A stretch of 64,000 nt of DNA from assembly GCF_001635455.1 (NCBI RefSeq), contig NZ_LWEH01000007.1, positions 37-64,036 of the forward strand. Reading direction: 5' to 3'. This DNA comes from Vibrio sp. HI00D65. GTDB lineage: Bacteria > Pseudomonadota > Gammaproteobacteria > Enterobacterales > Vibrionaceae. Position numbers and translations under genes: made by a program. The notes beneath the pieces were generated by a model. That model saw only the letters and a list, made by a program, of their open reading frames with translations. It was not told where the DNA came from and did not search any database. Shown one piece after another: positions 30,535 through 40,027 of the stretch; the stretch's first letter is position 1, and the number at the start of each line of letters is the position of its first letter.

Positions 30535-32429
30535 TATGCTTCCTCACCTTTTTTCAACAGGCCGTGTTTTTTCAAGTAAACCAGTAGAATTGAAATTGCC
30601 GCAGGTGTAATACCCGAAATACGAGAGGCAATACCAATTGAATCCGGTTTAGCGTTAGTTAGTTTTAGAACCACTTCGTTAGAAAGCCCTTTTACCTGGC
30701 TGTAATCAATATCAGCAGGCAGTTTGGTGTTTTCATGACGCAGTGATTTTTCAATTTCGTCTTGTTGACGCTGAATGTAGCCTTCGTACTTCACTTGGAT
30801 CTCAACTTGCTCAGCCGCTTGTTGATCTTCCAGTGCAGGAGAAAAACGATCCAGAGCCGTCAGCTGTGAATAAGTCATTTCAGGACGACGCAGAAGATCT
30901 TCACCGCTCGCTTCACGAGACATTGGTGTTTTTAGGAACTGGTTCAGCGCACCAATATCTTCAGACTTTGGATTAATCCAAGTCTCTTTTAGACGTTGAC
31001 GTTCTTTCTCCATGTTGTCCATCTTCTCGTTGAATCGAGCCCAACGTGCATCATCAACCAAACCAAGTTCACGAGATTTTTCTGTCAGACGGATATCGGC
31101 GTTGTCTTCACGAAGCAATAGACGGTATTCCGCACGAGACGTAAACATACGGTACGGTTCTTTGGTGCCCATGGTTGATAGGTCATCGATAAGAACGCCC
31201 ATGTAAGCTTGGTCACGACGTGGGCTCCAGCCTTCTTTGCCTTGAGTAAACAAGCTTGCGTTCAAACCAGCCATCAGGCCTTGCGCAGCAGCTTCTTCAT
31301 AACCGGTTGTACCGTTGATTTGACCAGCAAAGAACAGACCTTTAATAAACTTCGTTTCGTAAGTCAGTTTTAGGTCGCGTGGATCGAAGAAATCATACTC
31401 AATCGCGTAGCCAGGGCGCACGATGTGAGCATTTTCGAAGCCCTTCATTGAGCGAACAATTTGAACCTGTACGTCAAACGGCAGACTAGTAGAGATACCA
31501 TTCGGGTATAACTCATGTGTCGTAAGGCCTTCAGGCTCAATAAAAATTTGGTGGCTGTTCTTATCAGCAAAACGCATCACTTTGTCTTCAATCGAAGGAC
31601 AGTAGCGAGGACCAATACCCTCAATCACGCCAGCGTACATCGGGCTACGGTCAAGGTTGGCACGAATCACATCATGCGTATTTTCATTGGTGTGCGTGAT
31701 GTAACATGGGATTTGGCGTGGCTGTTGTGCTCGGCTGCCCATGAATGAGAAAACCGGTGTTGGGTTATCACCGTGTTGAACCTCAAGCTCAGAAAAATCA
31801 ACACTACGCGCATCGATACGAGGAGGCGTGCCGGTTTTCAGGCGATCAACTCTAAATGGAAGATCACGAAGACGGTCAGCTAAAGCGATCGATGGAGGAT
31901 CACCAGCACGACCACCAGAAGAACTTTCCATACCAATATGGATCTTACCGCCTAGGAATGTACCCACAGTCAATACCACAGCATTAGCACGGAACTTAAG
32001 GCCCATTTGGGTTACCACACCGACTACTTGATCCTGTTCAACGATCAGGTCATCAACCGATTGTTGGAACAAGGTTAGGTTTGGTGTGTTTTCAAGAACA
32101 TTACGGACAAAGGCTTTGTAAAGCGCTCGGTCTGCTTGAGCGCGAGTTGCACGAACCGCAGGACCTTTTGACGCGTTTAGTGTTCTGAACTGAATACCTG
32201 CATGATCAATGGCTTGTGCCATCAAACCACCCATTGCATCGACCTCTTTCACCAAGTGGCCCTTACCGATACCACCGATAGCTGGGTTACAAGACATTTG
32301 TCCCAAGGTATCGATATTATGAGTAAGTAATAACGTACTTTGACCAGTACGTGCAGATGCGAGTGCGGCTTCCGTTCCTGCATGGCCGCCACCAACAACG
32401 ATGACGTCAAATTTTTCGTGATAAAGCAT
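30534..32429 (-). CDS. mnmG: tRNA uridine-34 carboxymethylaminomethyl enzyme MnmG (GidA)
   Basis: A 631-residue FAD protein that, with MnmE, installs the cmnm5 group on U34 of several tRNAs. The dinucleotide site is [19 protein letters not shown] at residues 10-28. Conserved blocks include [17 protein letters not shown] and [12 protein letters not shown]. The partner gene mnmE lies on the other side of oriC. Transcription leaves the left side of oriC, as in E. coli, where this promoter affects initiation. Confidence 0.97.
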   Translation of the reverse strand: MLYHEKFDVIVVGGGHAGTEAALASARTGQSTLLLTHNIDTLGQMSCNPAIGGIGKGHLVKEVDAMGGLMAQAIDHAGIQFRTLNASKGPAVRATRAQADRALYKAFVRNVLENTPNLTLFQQSVDDLIVEQDQVVGVVTQMGLKFRANAVVLTVGTFLGGKIHIGMESSSGGRAGDPPSIALADRLRDLPFRVDRLKTGTPPRIDARSVDFSELEVQHGDNPTPVFSFMGSRAQQPRQIPCYITHTNENTHDVIRANLDRSPMYAGVIEGIGPRYCPSIEDKVMRFADKNSHQIFIEPEGLTTHELYPNGISTSLPFDVQVQIVRSMKGFENAHIVRPGYAIEYDFFDPRDLKLTYETKFIKGLFFAGQINGTTGYEEAAAQGLMAGLNASLFTQGKEGWSPRRDQAYMGVLIDDLSTMGTKEPYRMFTSRAEYRLLLREDNADIRLTEKSRELGLVDDARWARFNEKMDNMEKERQRLKETWINPKSEDIGALNQFLKTPMSREASGEDLLRRPEMTYSQLTALDRFSPALEDQQAAEQVEIQVKYEGYIQRQQDEIEKSLRHENTKLPADIDYSQVKGLSNEVVLKLTNAKPDSIGIASRISGITPAAISILLVYLKKHGLLKKGEEA

Positions 32430-32556
32430 GAACCGACCTCAGGTATTCAAACGTTTTCTAGACTGATAAAAAGGAGCGATATTCTACCTGTTTTCATGGC
32501 TTGAGAAAACGTTTTTGGAATTTTTCGATTAAGCTATTTTTAATTAATATAGATAA

Positions 32557-32852
32557 GATCTTTAAAGAGATCTTTTATTGGATCTATTATTAGGATCGAA
32601 TTGATCTGTGGATAAGTCTAAAATGATCAATGAGATCATAGATCTTTTTTGGATCAAATGGTGTGATCTAACTTTGATCAGGATGAGGATTAGCTGGGAT
32701 CAAAATGGCTACTTATTCACAGGGAGAAATGGATCTAAAACTTGTTATTTGGATAACTATAGGTTAATCACCGAATATATATGATCTTATCCACAACAGA
32801 TCTTGAAAATAAATGGCTAATTTTTAGCTTTTACCCAAAAAAGTTATTCACA
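32557..32852. other. oriC: Chromosomal replication origin oriC (chromosome 1 type)
   Basis: Between mnmG and mioC, AT-rich 13-mers of the GATCTnTTnTTTT type occur at 32557, 32569 and 32581 (the DNA-unwinding element). DnaA boxes follow: TGTGGATAA 32607-32615, TTATTCACA 32713-32721, TTTGGATAA 32748-32756, TTATCCACA 32787-32795 and TTATTCACA 32844-32852. Fifteen GATC (Dam/SeqA) sites fall within 246 bases from 32557 to 32802. The order of 13-mers, boxes and the TTAGCTGGGATCA segment aligns with the E. coli oriC. The stretch 32430-32556 is AT-rich spacer and probably carries the mnmG promoter. Confidence 0.96.
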
Positions 32853-32871
32853 ATCTCGATATTCAGGCACA

Positions 32872-32897
32872 AAAAAAGCGGCAAAAGCCGCTTTTTT
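32872..32897. terminator. Bidirectional terminator between oriC and mioC
   Basis: AAAAAAGCGGC and GCCGCTTTTTT form an 11-bp stem around AAAA. On the minus strand it lies 14 bases after the mioC stop and would stop mioC transcripts before they enter oriC. Confidence 0.9.
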
Positions 32898-32911
32898 AAG
32901 AGAAGAGAGCG

Positions 32912-33346
32912 TTAAAATTGGCCACTATGATCGTTAAACCACTGTTCAGCGGCGTCTTCAGGGACCGGAGTCTCCAAAACATCGATGGTAAAACAGTCAG
33001 AAATCGCCTGTCCGCCAAATTTTGTTAATAACTCATGAGCGGTTTGGCCTGCTGCGCAGAAGGTGTCGTAGCTTGAATCACCAATGGCAATGACTGCAAA
33101 GCGAACCTTATCGAGTTGAGGTGCGTGTTCTGTCAGCTCGGTAATGAATGGCTTGATATTGTCAGGGAATTCACCAGCGCCATGGGTCGAGGTCACCACT
33201 AACCATAAGCCTTGCTGAGGAATATCATTGTATTCAGGCTGGTTGTGTAGCGTTATCTCATGGCCTTGTTCTTCTAGAAGATCATTAAGGTGATCGCCAA
33301 CGTATTCAGCGCCACCTAAGGTGCTACCTGTAATAATGTGGATCAT
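32912..33346 (-). CDS. mioC: FMN-binding flavodoxin-like protein MioC
   Basis: A 144-residue flavodoxin-fold protein. The ATG at 33346 ([20 protein letters not shown], the FMN phosphate loop) with AAGGAC upstream was chosen; a start 11 codons earlier is not supported. Further flavin loops are [14 protein letters not shown] and [11 protein letters not shown]. In E. coli MioC supports biotin synthase in vitro and its transcription runs into oriC. Its place beside oriC is the same here. Confidence 0.94.
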   Translation of the reverse strand: MIHIITGSTLGGAEYVGDHLNDLLEEQGHEITLHNQPEYNDIPQQGLWLVVTSTHGAGEFPDNIKPFITELTEHAPQLDKVRFAVIAIGDSSYDTFCAAGQTAHELLTKFGGQAISDCFTIDVLETPVPEDAAEQWFNDHSGQF

Positions 33347-33396
33347 TAAGCTGTCCTTACTAAAGAAAAAGACCGGCATCAGCCAGCCTTCTTGGG

Positions 33397-34758
33397 TTAT
33401 TTACCAATACAGAATGAAGAGAAGATACGGCCCAAGAGATCGTCTGAGCTGAACTCGCCTGTGATCTCATTAAGGTGTTGCTGAGTGATACGAAGCTCTT
33501 CCGCTAAGATTTCCCCCGCCATGTAGCCTTCAAGTTGCTGCTGGCCAATATCGAGGTGCTCAGAGGCACGTTCAAGCGCATCTAAGTGACGACGGCGGGC
33601 CATAAAGCCACCCTCATGACCACCAGCAAAGCCCATACACTCTTTTAGATGACTGCGCAGGGCATCCACGCCTTGACCTGTTTTTGCGGACAAGCGAATC
33701 AGAGTTGGATCGTTTACGTGACAAATCCCGAGTTCTTCATTGGTTTGATCCGCTTTGTTACGAATAACGGTCATACCAATGTTATCTGGTAAACGATCAA
33801 CGAAATCTGGCCAGATATCTTTCGGGTCAGTGGCATCGGTTGTGGTGCCATCCACCATAAACAGGACTCGGTCTGCTTGAGCTATTTCTTCCCAAGCGCG
33901 CTCAATACCGATTTTTTCGACTTCATCAGACGCATCACGCAGGCCCGCGGTATCGATAATATGCAGTGGCATACCATCAATATGGATGTGTTCTCGCAGT
34001 ACATCACGTGTGGTACCAGCAATATCAGTCACGATTGCCGACTCTTTGCCTGACAGCGCGTTCAGTAGGCTAGATTTACCGGCATTTGGGCGACCAGCGA
34101 TCACCACTTTCATGCCTTCACGCATGATGGCACCTTGGTTGGCTTCTTGGCGTACTGCCTCTAGGTTGTCGATGATAGCCTGTAAGTCAGCACTTACTTT
34201 ACCGTCTGCCAGAAAGTCGATTTCTTCTTCTGGGAAGTCGATAGCTGCTTCAACATAGATACGCAGGTGAATCAGTGAATCGACTAGGGTGTTAATGCGT
34301 TTTGAGAACTCACCTTGAAGAGATTGCAGTGCGGATTTAGCCGCTTCTTCTGAGCTTGCATCAATCAAGTCTGCAATCGCTTCAGCTTGGGTCAAGTCCA
34401 TCTTGTCGTTCAAGAACGCACGCTCAGAGAACTCACCAGGACGAGCTGCGCGTACACCTGAGATGCCTAGGATGCGCTTGATGAGCATATCCATAACCAC
34501 TGGGCCACCGTGACCTTGCAGCTCTAGAACGTCTTCACCGGTAAAAGAGTGCGGGTTAGGAAAGTAGAGCGCGATACCTTGGTCGAGCTCGATGCCATCG
34601 GCAGATTTAAAAGGTAGGTACTCAGCGTAGCGAGGCTTAAGTGCTTTTCCCGTTACTTCTAGGGCAACCTGAGTCGCTAATGGGCCGGAAACGCGGATAA
34701 TACCGACGCCACCACGGCCTGGCGCAGTCGCTTGAGCAACAATCGTATCTGTAGTCAT
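33397..34758 (-). CDS. mnmE: tRNA modification GTPase MnmE (TrmE)
   Basis: This encodes 453 residues; the ATG at 34758 gives [25 protein letters not shown], the usual start. The N-terminal domain binds a folate derivative. A G domain is inserted in a helical domain: [14 protein letters not shown] (P loop, about residue 222), DTAGLR (G3), and NKAD (G4). The C terminus is FCIGK, with the catalytic Cys. It forms the cmnm5U34 enzyme with MnmG. A terminator separates it from yidC upstream. Confidence 0.97.
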   Translation of the reverse strand: MTTDTIVAQATAPGRGGVGIIRVSGPLATQVALEVTGKALKPRYAEYLPFKSADGIELDQGIALYFPNPHSFTGEDVLELQGHGGPVVMDMLIKRILGISGVRAARPGEFSERAFLNDKMDLTQAEAIADLIDASSEEAAKSALQSLQGEFSKRINTLVDSLIHLRIYVEAAIDFPEEEIDFLADGKVSADLQAIIDNLEAVRQEANQGAIMREGMKVVIAGRPNAGKSSLLNALSGKESAIVTDIAGTTRDVLREHIHIDGMPLHIIDTAGLRDASDEVEKIGIERAWEEIAQADRVLFMVDGTTTDATDPKDIWPDFVDRLPDNIGMTVIRNKADQTNEELGICHVNDPTLIRLSAKTGQGVDALRSHLKECMGFAGGHEGGFMARRRHLDALERASEHLDIGQQQLEGYMAGEILAEELRITQQHLNEITGEFSSDDLLGRIFSSFCIGK

Positions 34759-34835
34759 AGTTGTGCCTGCTAGCATGTGAACGCCAAAAGGGGCATTCAC
34801 GATTAATCAATTAGCTGAATTGTAATCAGCTAAAA

Positions 34836-34863
34836 ACAAAAAGGCGACCTTTTGGTCGCCTTT
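34836..34863 (-). terminator. Terminator after yidC
   Basis: On the minus strand AAAGGCGACC and GGTCGCCTTT form a 10-bp stem around a four-base loop, then TTGTTTTT. It ends the rpmH-rnpA-yidD-yidC unit and is nearly identical to the atp terminator. Confidence 0.9.
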
Positions 34864-34887
34864 CTTTAGCTCTTTCTATTATCGAAC

Positions 34888-36510
34888 TTACTTAGAATGT
34901 AAGCCTTTCTTTTCCAGCGCGCGGTAGATAAGCGTTTGCTGAATCAGAGTTACGATGTTCGATACTAGCCAGTAAAGAACCAGACCTGAAGGGAAGAACA
35001 GGAAGAAGAAAGTGAACATAACCGGCATAAATGTCATGATCTTCTGCTGCATTGGATCCGTTACTGTTGTTGGGCTCATCTTCTGGATTAGGAACATTGA
35101 AGCACCCATCAGAAGTGGCAAGATGTAGTATGGGTCTTGCGCTGAAAGGTCAGTAATCCAACCGAAGAACGGTGAGTGACGCAGTTCAACAGACTCCATT
35201 AGTGCCCAGTATAGCGAAATGAAGATAGGCATTTGCAGGACGATAGGTAAACAGCCACCAAGTGGGTTTACTTTCTCTTTCTTGTACAACTCCATCATTT
35301 CTTGGCTCATGCGTTGACGGTCGTCGCCGATACGTTCACGCATTGCAGTCAGCTTAGGCTGAAGCATACGCATTTTCGCCATAGACGTGTACTGAGCTTT
35401 CGTTAGTGGGTACATAGCACCACGAACGATGAAAGTTAGGATGATGATTGCCACCCCCCAGTTCGATACGAAGCCTTGGATGAACGAAAGCAGAGTATGA
35501 AGTGGTTTAGCAATGAACCATAGCCAGCCGTAATCTACTACCAAGTCCAGGTTTGGTGCAGTTGCTGCCATTTGGTCTTGAAGTTTAGGACCAACCCAAA
35601 GTGTTGCTTTAAAGCTTGCTTCGTCACCGTTTGCGATGGTTTTGTTCGGCATACGAACACCGATGTCGCCTAGGTTACCGATTACACGAGTGTAAAGGTT
35701 GCTGCCTGCTTCGTCGCGTGGGATCCAAGCACTTGCAAAGTAGTGTTGAATCATTGCTGCCCAACCTTGACCGTTTGCTAGGTTAAGAGACAGGTTGCGA
35801 TCTTGCATGTCATCGAAGCTGTATTTTTTGTAACGCGTATCTTCCGTAGAGTAAGCACCACCACGGTAAGTTGGCATTGTTAGGCTACCGCCGTCATCCA
35901 TAACGTTTTGACGTAGATGAGCGTACATACCTAATGTCGCGTTGTTGCCAGAGTTGTTGACTACATCGTATTCAACGTCAATCGCGTAGCTGCCGCGCTT
36001 AAGGATGAATGTTTTTGTGTAATTTAGGCCGTTCGCTTGGTAAGTCATTGGTATGCGTAGTTCATCCTGACCGTCAGCCAGCGTAAAGCTGTCTGCTGAA
36101 ACCGTGTAGCTAGGGCGGTTTGTGCTGCTAAGGTCGATACCTTGAGGACCAACTAGACCGCTTTGAGCGATAAATTGGTGGCCTGGTTCATTCTTAAGAA
36201 GAACAAAGCTCTCTTTAGAATCGTACTCAGCTGAATAATCATTTAGGTTTGCTTTCACAACATCACCACCAACCGTATCAATTGACAGAGTCAGTACATC
36301 AGTGGTCACTGTGATAGTTTTTACAGAAGAAGCAACTTGACCAGGAGCCGGATCTAGATCATCTGCATAAGATGGCGCTGGTAGGGTGCTGCCAGATTGT
36401 GCCTGCTCAACCGCTTGTGGGGCTGGATTCTTAGCTACATTCCATTGTTGGAAAAGTAGGAAAGAAACCAAAGCCAATGCGATTAACAGGATATTACGTT
36501 GAGAATCCAT
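34888..36510 (-). CDS. yidC: Membrane protein insertase YidC
   Basis: A 540-residue inner-membrane insertase. The N-terminal span ([18 protein letters not shown]) is followed by a large periplasmic beta domain at about residues 40-330. The conserved five-span core has [30 protein letters not shown], with the groove Arg, and [22 protein letters not shown]. The C terminus is basic. It inserts Fo c and other proteins alone or with SecYEG. It follows yidD by two bases. Confidence 0.97.
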   Translation of the reverse strand: MDSQRNILLIALALVSFLLFQQWNVAKNPAPQAVEQAQSGSTLPAPSYADDLDPAPGQVASSVKTITVTTDVLTLSIDTVGGDVVKANLNDYSAEYDSKESFVLLKNEPGHQFIAQSGLVGPQGIDLSSTNRPSYTVSADSFTLADGQDELRIPMTYQANGLNYTKTFILKRGSYAIDVEYDVVNNSGNNATLGMYAHLRQNVMDDGGSLTMPTYRGGAYSTEDTRYKKYSFDDMQDRNLSLNLANGQGWAAMIQHYFASAWIPRDEAGSNLYTRVIGNLGDIGVRMPNKTIANGDEASFKATLWVGPKLQDQMAATAPNLDLVVDYGWLWFIAKPLHTLLSFIQGFVSNWGVAIIILTFIVRGAMYPLTKAQYTSMAKMRMLQPKLTAMRERIGDDRQRMSQEMMELYKKEKVNPLGGCLPIVLQMPIFISLYWALMESVELRHSPFFGWITDLSAQDPYYILPLLMGASMFLIQKMSPTTVTDPMQQKIMTFMPVMFTFFFLFFPSGLVLYWLVSNIVTLIQQTLIYRALEKKGLHSK

Positions 36511-36512
36511 CG

Positions 36513-36770
36513 TTATTTATCTCTGTCTTGTTTTTGGACTGGTGGAACGGGGTCAAAGCCCCCTTCGTTCAAAGGATGGCATTTTAATAGACGTTTGCCT
36601 GATAACCAACACCCTTTTACAAAACCGTGAGCTTTCAACGCTTCTATCGCATATAAAGAGCAGGTTGGAGTAAATCGGCAGCGTGGGCCGATGAGTGGAC
36701 TAATAAACCATCTATAAAAATAGATGGGTATTAGCGCTATCCACGCGAAGGGCGAGACAGGCGAAGCCAT
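36513..36770 (-). CDS. yidD: Membrane protein insertion efficiency factor YidD
   Basis: This 85-residue protein has an amphipathic N terminus and the family core [31 protein letters not shown], with conserved cysteines, ending [13 protein letters not shown]. YidD aids insertion by YidC. Its start lies 34 bases inside the 3' end of rnpA in another frame, an overlap known from this operon in many bacteria. Confidence 0.95.
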   Translation of the reverse strand: MASPVSPFAWIALIPIYFYRWFISPLIGPRCRFTPTCSLYAIEALKAHGFVKGCWLSGKRLLKCHPLNEGGFDPVPPVQKQDRDK

Positions 36771-37093
36771 AATTTGTCGAGTAGTTTGAACATTTCTTCA
36801 TTGCTTAAATCTTGCGCGCTCTTCTTAGCGATTACAACAAAATCTTTGTTAGGAAGTTTGTGCTGAGTGTTACGAAAGCTTTCACGAGTAAGACGCTTGA
36901 ATCGATTACGACCCACGGCAGTTTTAATCTGTTTTTTCGGAACGGCTAATCCAAGGCGAGGATTTGAAAGAGAGTTATTTCGAGCAATGATGGTGAAATG
37001 AGGAGAGCCAGCTCGATGAGCTTGCTTGAAGACATTTTGATAATGTTCGGGAGTTAACAAGCGTAACTCCCGACCGAAGGCTAGCTTATTCAA
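36737..37093 (-). CDS. rnpA: Ribonuclease P protein component
   Basis: This encodes 118 residues from a TTG at 37093, which gives (M)[21 protein letters not shown] and matches the Vibrio cholerae protein in length. A TTG three codons earlier (37102) is the alternative, only three bases past the rpmH stop. Neither has a strong ribosome binding site, so coupling to rpmH translation is likely. The RNA-binding RNR motif is [15 protein letters not shown], about residues 60-74. It is the protein cofactor of the RNase P ribozyme that trims tRNA 5' ends. Confidence 0.94.
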   Translation of the reverse strand: MNKLAFGRELRLLTPEHYQNVFKQAHRAGSPHFTIIARNNSLSNPRLGLAVPKKQIKTAVGRNRFKRLTRESFRNTQHKLPNKDFVVIAKKSAQDLSNEEMFKLLDKLWLRLSRPSRG

Positions 37094-37105
37094 AATAATC
37101 AAAGA

Positions 37106-37240
37106 TTACTTAGAAAGACGCTTACGGCCTTTTGCACGACGTGCATTGATTGTTGCGCGACCGTTCTTAGTAGCCATGCGAGCACGGAAACCGTGAGTAC
37201 GCTTACGCTTTAGAACTGTAGGTTGAAAAGTGCGTTTCAT
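37106..37240 (-). CDS. rpmH: 50S ribosomal protein L34
   Basis: A 44-residue, very basic protein read on the minus strand from ATG 37240: [20 protein letters not shown], then [20 protein letters not shown] and LSK. This is a full match to L34. It is the first gene of rpmH-rnpA-yidD-yidC. Its start has GTAAGGTAATTAC upstream, with AAGG as ribosome binding site. A near-consensus promoter lies about 115 bases before the start. Confidence 0.98.
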   Translation of the reverse strand: MKRTFQPTVLKRKRTHGFRARMATKNGRATINARRAKGRKRLSK

Positions 37241-37352
37241 TGTAATTACCTTACTGATCAGTAGTTTTAGGTTTTTGTTAAACCCGGCGTGGGCATTTTT
37301 TCTCTTCTTTATATAAGAAAGGAAAACCGACGCCTCTCAACAAAGAGGCGGA

Positions 37353-37381
37353 ATTGTAATCACTGTCACAAAAAGTGTCAA
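37353..37381 (-). promoter_or_regulatory. rpmH operon promoter
   Basis: On the minus strand TTGACA (complement at 37376-37381) and TACAAT (complement at 37353-37358) are separated by exactly 17 bases, near-consensus for sigma-70. A hairpin CGCCTCT/AGAGGCG (37331-37350) follows in the leader. Confidence 0.8.
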
Positions 37382-37446
37382 TGATTGGGTTAACTAAAAT
37401 TCCGGTCGGGGGATTATACGTAGAATAACTAAAATCACAAGGATCC

Positions 37447-38184
37447 TTAGTCGATCCCAACCTTATTTAGGAATTTTTTTAATTTAGGATCTTGTGGATT
37501 ACCAAAAATATCCTGTGGAGATCCCTGCTCGATAATATGACCGTCAGCCATGAAGATCACTCGGTCTGCAACCTCTCTAGCGAACTGCATTTCATGGGTA
37601 ACCACCAGCATGGTTTGATGTTGGTTTGCCAATTTTTTCATTAGGTTAAGTACTTCGCCAACCCATTCAGGATCCAGCGCAGAAGTTGGTTCATCAAACA
37701 GTAAAAGCTCTGGTTGGAGTGCCATTGCACGGCCAATACCAACACGTTGCTGCTGACCGCCAGAAAGCGCTGCTGGGTAGCTGTCTGCTTTGTCACCTAG
37801 GCCGATATCATCAAGTATTTGTTGTGCTTTTTCATAGGCTTGCTGCTTCTTCCAACCACGCACTGTAATCAAACCTTCAGCAATGTTCTGCTTGGCGGTT
37901 TGGTGAGCAAATAGGGCATAGTTTTGGAAAACAAAGCCAGTCTTACGTCGCAGTGCTAGCACCTCTGCTTTGGTATGCTTTTGGGCATCGACTTTGATGT
38001 CATCAATCGAGATCGTGCCTTGGTCGGCTTGCTCGAGAAAGTTCACACAGCGCAGTAGTGTCGACTTACCTGTACCACTCGAACCTATGATAACAATTAT
38101 TTCACCTTGCTTGATTTCTAGGTCGATCCCTTTGAGAACTTCGGTGTCACCAAAGTGCTTGTGGATATTTTGTAATTTGATCAT
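37447..38184 (-). CDS. Polar amino-acid ABC transporter, ATP-binding subunit
   Basis: This 245-residue ATPase has Walker A GSSGTGKST at residues 33-41, the signature LSGGQQQRVGIGRAMA, Walker B LLLFDEPTSALDPE and the H-loop THE. It belongs to the PAAT (GlnQ/ArtP/TcyN) family. Its start overlaps the permease stop by four bases (ATGA), so they are coupled. It powers uptake by the permease and binding protein encoded upstream. Substrate is inferred from the binding protein. No terminator is seen after it; rpmH follows in the same direction with its own promoter. Confidence 0.93.
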   Translation of the reverse strand: MIKLQNIHKHFGDTEVLKGIDLEIKQGEIIVIIGSSGTGKSTLLRCVNFLEQADQGTISIDDIKVDAQKHTKAEVLALRRKTGFVFQNYALFAHQTAKQNIAEGLITVRGWKKQQAYEKAQQILDDIGLGDKADSYPAALSGGQQQRVGIGRAMALQPELLLFDEPTSALDPEWVGEVLNLMKKLANQHQTMLVVTHEMQFAREVADRVIFMADGHIIEQGSPQDIFGNPQDPKLKKFLNKVGID

Positions 38185-38852
38185 CGTACGTATGCCTTAT
38201 TCAGTTTCACTTCGGCCCAGATTTGAATACGAGTGAGGATAATCACCACGCCCCAGTAAATAAGAGCAACCGCCAAGAAAGCCTCGAAGAAACGGAAGCT
38301 TGAAGATGCCTCCATTTGAGCCTTAGCCATAATCTCAGCCACGCCTAGCGTAAAGGCAAGTGAGGTCGATTTGATCATATCGATGAAGTAGTTCATCAGA
38401 GAAGGTAAAGCGACACGGGTCGCTTGCGGCAAGATCACTCGACGCATCGCTTGGCTCGTCGTCATACCTACCGAAAGGCTCGCTTCCATCTGGTTGCGAT
38501 CAATACCGATAATCGCGGCGCGAATACTCTCTGCCATGTAAGCGGCAAAGTGTAGGGTTAAGCCAATGACTGCAGCACTGAATGCATCTAAACCAACCAT
38601 CCACGGGAATACCTGAGGTAAGCCGTAATAAAGGAGGAACAGCTGAACCAGAAGTGGGGTGCCACGGAAGAAGCTAATATAAAGCTGGCTGAGTTGGTCA
38701 AGTACTGGGATTTTGAACACACGAATGTTTGCCAGTATCACAGACAGGATCAGAGCAAAGAACAAGCCCCAAATCGCCATCTCCATGGTGGTGCCGAGAT
38801 ACTTCAACAGTATCGGTAGCAGCTCTAGCATGTAGTTAAAATCAAATCCCAT
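38181..38852 (-). CDS. Polar amino-acid ABC transporter, permease
   Basis: A 223-residue HisM/GlnP-type inner-membrane permease with about five spans. The family signature lies in ISFFRGTPLLVQLFLLYYGLP, and the EAA loop is EASLSVGMTTSQAMRRVILPQATRVALP, which docks on the ATPase. A single permease gene suggests a homodimer. A hairpin lies between it and the binding-protein gene upstream. Confidence 0.93.
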   Translation of the reverse strand: MGFDFNYMLELLPILLKYLGTTMEMAIWGLFFALILSVILANIRVFKIPVLDQLSQLYISFFRGTPLLVQLFLLYYGLPQVFPWMVGLDAFSAAVIGLTLHFAAYMAESIRAAIIGIDRNQMEASLSVGMTTSQAMRRVILPQATRVALPSLMNYFIDMIKSTSLAFTLGVAEIMAKAQMEASSSFRFFEAFLAVALIYWGVVIILTRIQIWAEVKLNKAYVR

Positions 38853-38920
38853 AATCTATCTCGTATTTTTATTGGAAGCCGCGTGATATCAAACGTTTTT
38901 ATCAGTGATATAAAAGCAAA

Positions 38921-38948
38921 AGCCCACCGCTGTATAAAGCAGTGGGCC
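38921..38948 (-). terminator. Intra-operon hairpin between binding protein and permease genes
   Basis: On the minus strand GCCCACTGC and GCGGTGGGC pair with one mismatch around an eight-base loop, followed by TTTTGCTTTT. It probably acts as a partial terminator or 3'-end stabiliser so that more binding protein than permease is made. Confidence 0.65.
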
Positions 38949-38967
38949 TTGAATGGAGAGTGAGTGA

Positions 38968-39717
38968 TTACTTCTGAGTAATGTCCGCACCAAACCATTT
39001 CTGAGAGATACTTTCTAGCGTACCATCTTCGCGCATTGCTGCTAATGCTTCGTTTACTTCGGCTTGTAGTTTCTTACCGTTATCGTTGTCTACGAAAGGC
39101 CAAGCATTTTCAATCGTTTCGAATGGCTGACCTGCTAGCTGTAATGGTAGACCAGTCTTCTTGATAAGCTCTAGTGCAGATAAGCGATCCATAATGAATG
39201 CATCGGCACGGCCAAGAGCGACATCGTGTTCAATACCTGTGTCGTAGGTTTTTACGTTGATCTTGCCATCTTTATCGTAGCTGCGTAGCAGTTGTTCGAA
39301 GTTTGAGCCTAGGTTTACCGCAACAGTTTTGCCTGCAAGGTCTTCGATACCTTTAATGCTGTCATTACCCTTACGAACGGTAATTTGAGCGCCGTCTACT
39401 ACGTATGGGTCTGCGAATAGGTATTTCGCTTTACGTGCATCCGTCATTGTAATTTGGTTAGAAATGGTATCGATTCGACCCGTTTCAAGAAGACCAAACA
39501 GACCAGAGAAGTTCGCTGTTACGTATTCAACCTTGTAGTCGTTACGTTTACCTATCTCATCCCATAAATCCACTTCAAAACCTTGTAGTTGGTCTTGCTT
39601 AACGAAAGTAAATGGAAAGTAGCGACCAGACATGCCGACTTTAACTTCAGTCGCAGCTTGAACAGTAGCAGCAGAGAGTGCGATAGCCGCAATTGCAGCC
39701 TTAATCCAGTTATTCAT
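38968..39717 (-). CDS. Periplasmic amino-acid (cystine-like) binding protein
   Basis: This encodes 249 residues from the ATG at 39717, which has AAGGAG nine bases upstream and gives the signal peptide MNNWIKAAIAAIALSAATVQA. The mature part is a type II periplasmic binding protein (SBP_bac_3): GRYFPFTFVKQDQLQGFEVDLWDEIGKR, ANFSGLFGLLETGRIDTISNQITMT, and a C-terminal DGTLESISQKWFGADIT. The last segment and overall layout resemble the E. coli cystine-binding protein TcyJ, so cystine is the best guess, but ligand residues cannot be read with certainty. It is the first gene of the three-gene operon. Confidence 0.88.
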   Translation of the reverse strand: MNNWIKAAIAAIALSAATVQAATEVKVGMSGRYFPFTFVKQDQLQGFEVDLWDEIGKRNDYKVEYVTANFSGLFGLLETGRIDTISNQITMTDARKAKYLFADPYVVDGAQITVRKGNDSIKGIEDLAGKTVAVNLGSNFEQLLRSYDKDGKINVKTYDTGIEHDVALGRADAFIMDRLSALELIKKTGLPLQLAGQPFETIENAWPFVDNDNGKKLQAEVNEALAAMREDGTLESISQKWFGADITQK

Positions 39718-39836
39718 TTGGTAACTCCTTATATTTATGGGATTGGATGTTACTGGTAAATTGCTCGATAGAATAAATAACCAGATGTTATTAACCATAA
39801 CTAGATTGCATTCTCGTTTTGGGGATAACTAGCAAG

Positions 39837-40027
39837 GATCCGGGCATAAGTGGATCGTTGTGTGAGTAAATTTGGGGCAAGATGTGCGGATCCGCCGGTT
39901 AATTACAAATTTATTGTGAATAACTTGGATCTTATTCACTGGATCTGTGATCAATTGCTGGTGATCTGACTTATCAACAGGTAAAATTAGCAGTCATTTC
40001 ATATTACTTAAATAGAGTGGGGGCACC
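39837..40027 (+). promoter_or_regulatory. dnaA promoter region with DnaA boxes and GATC cluster
   Basis: Seven GATC sites lie between 39837 and 39966. DnaA-box-like sequences are TGTGAATAA (39915-39923), TTATTCACT (39932-39940) and TTATCAACA (39971-39979). A 10-bp palindrome GCGGATCCGC is at 39886-39895. In E. coli the dnaA promoter is likewise repressed by DnaA and sequestered by SeqA. A specific -10/-35 pair could not be chosen with confidence. Confidence 0.7.
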
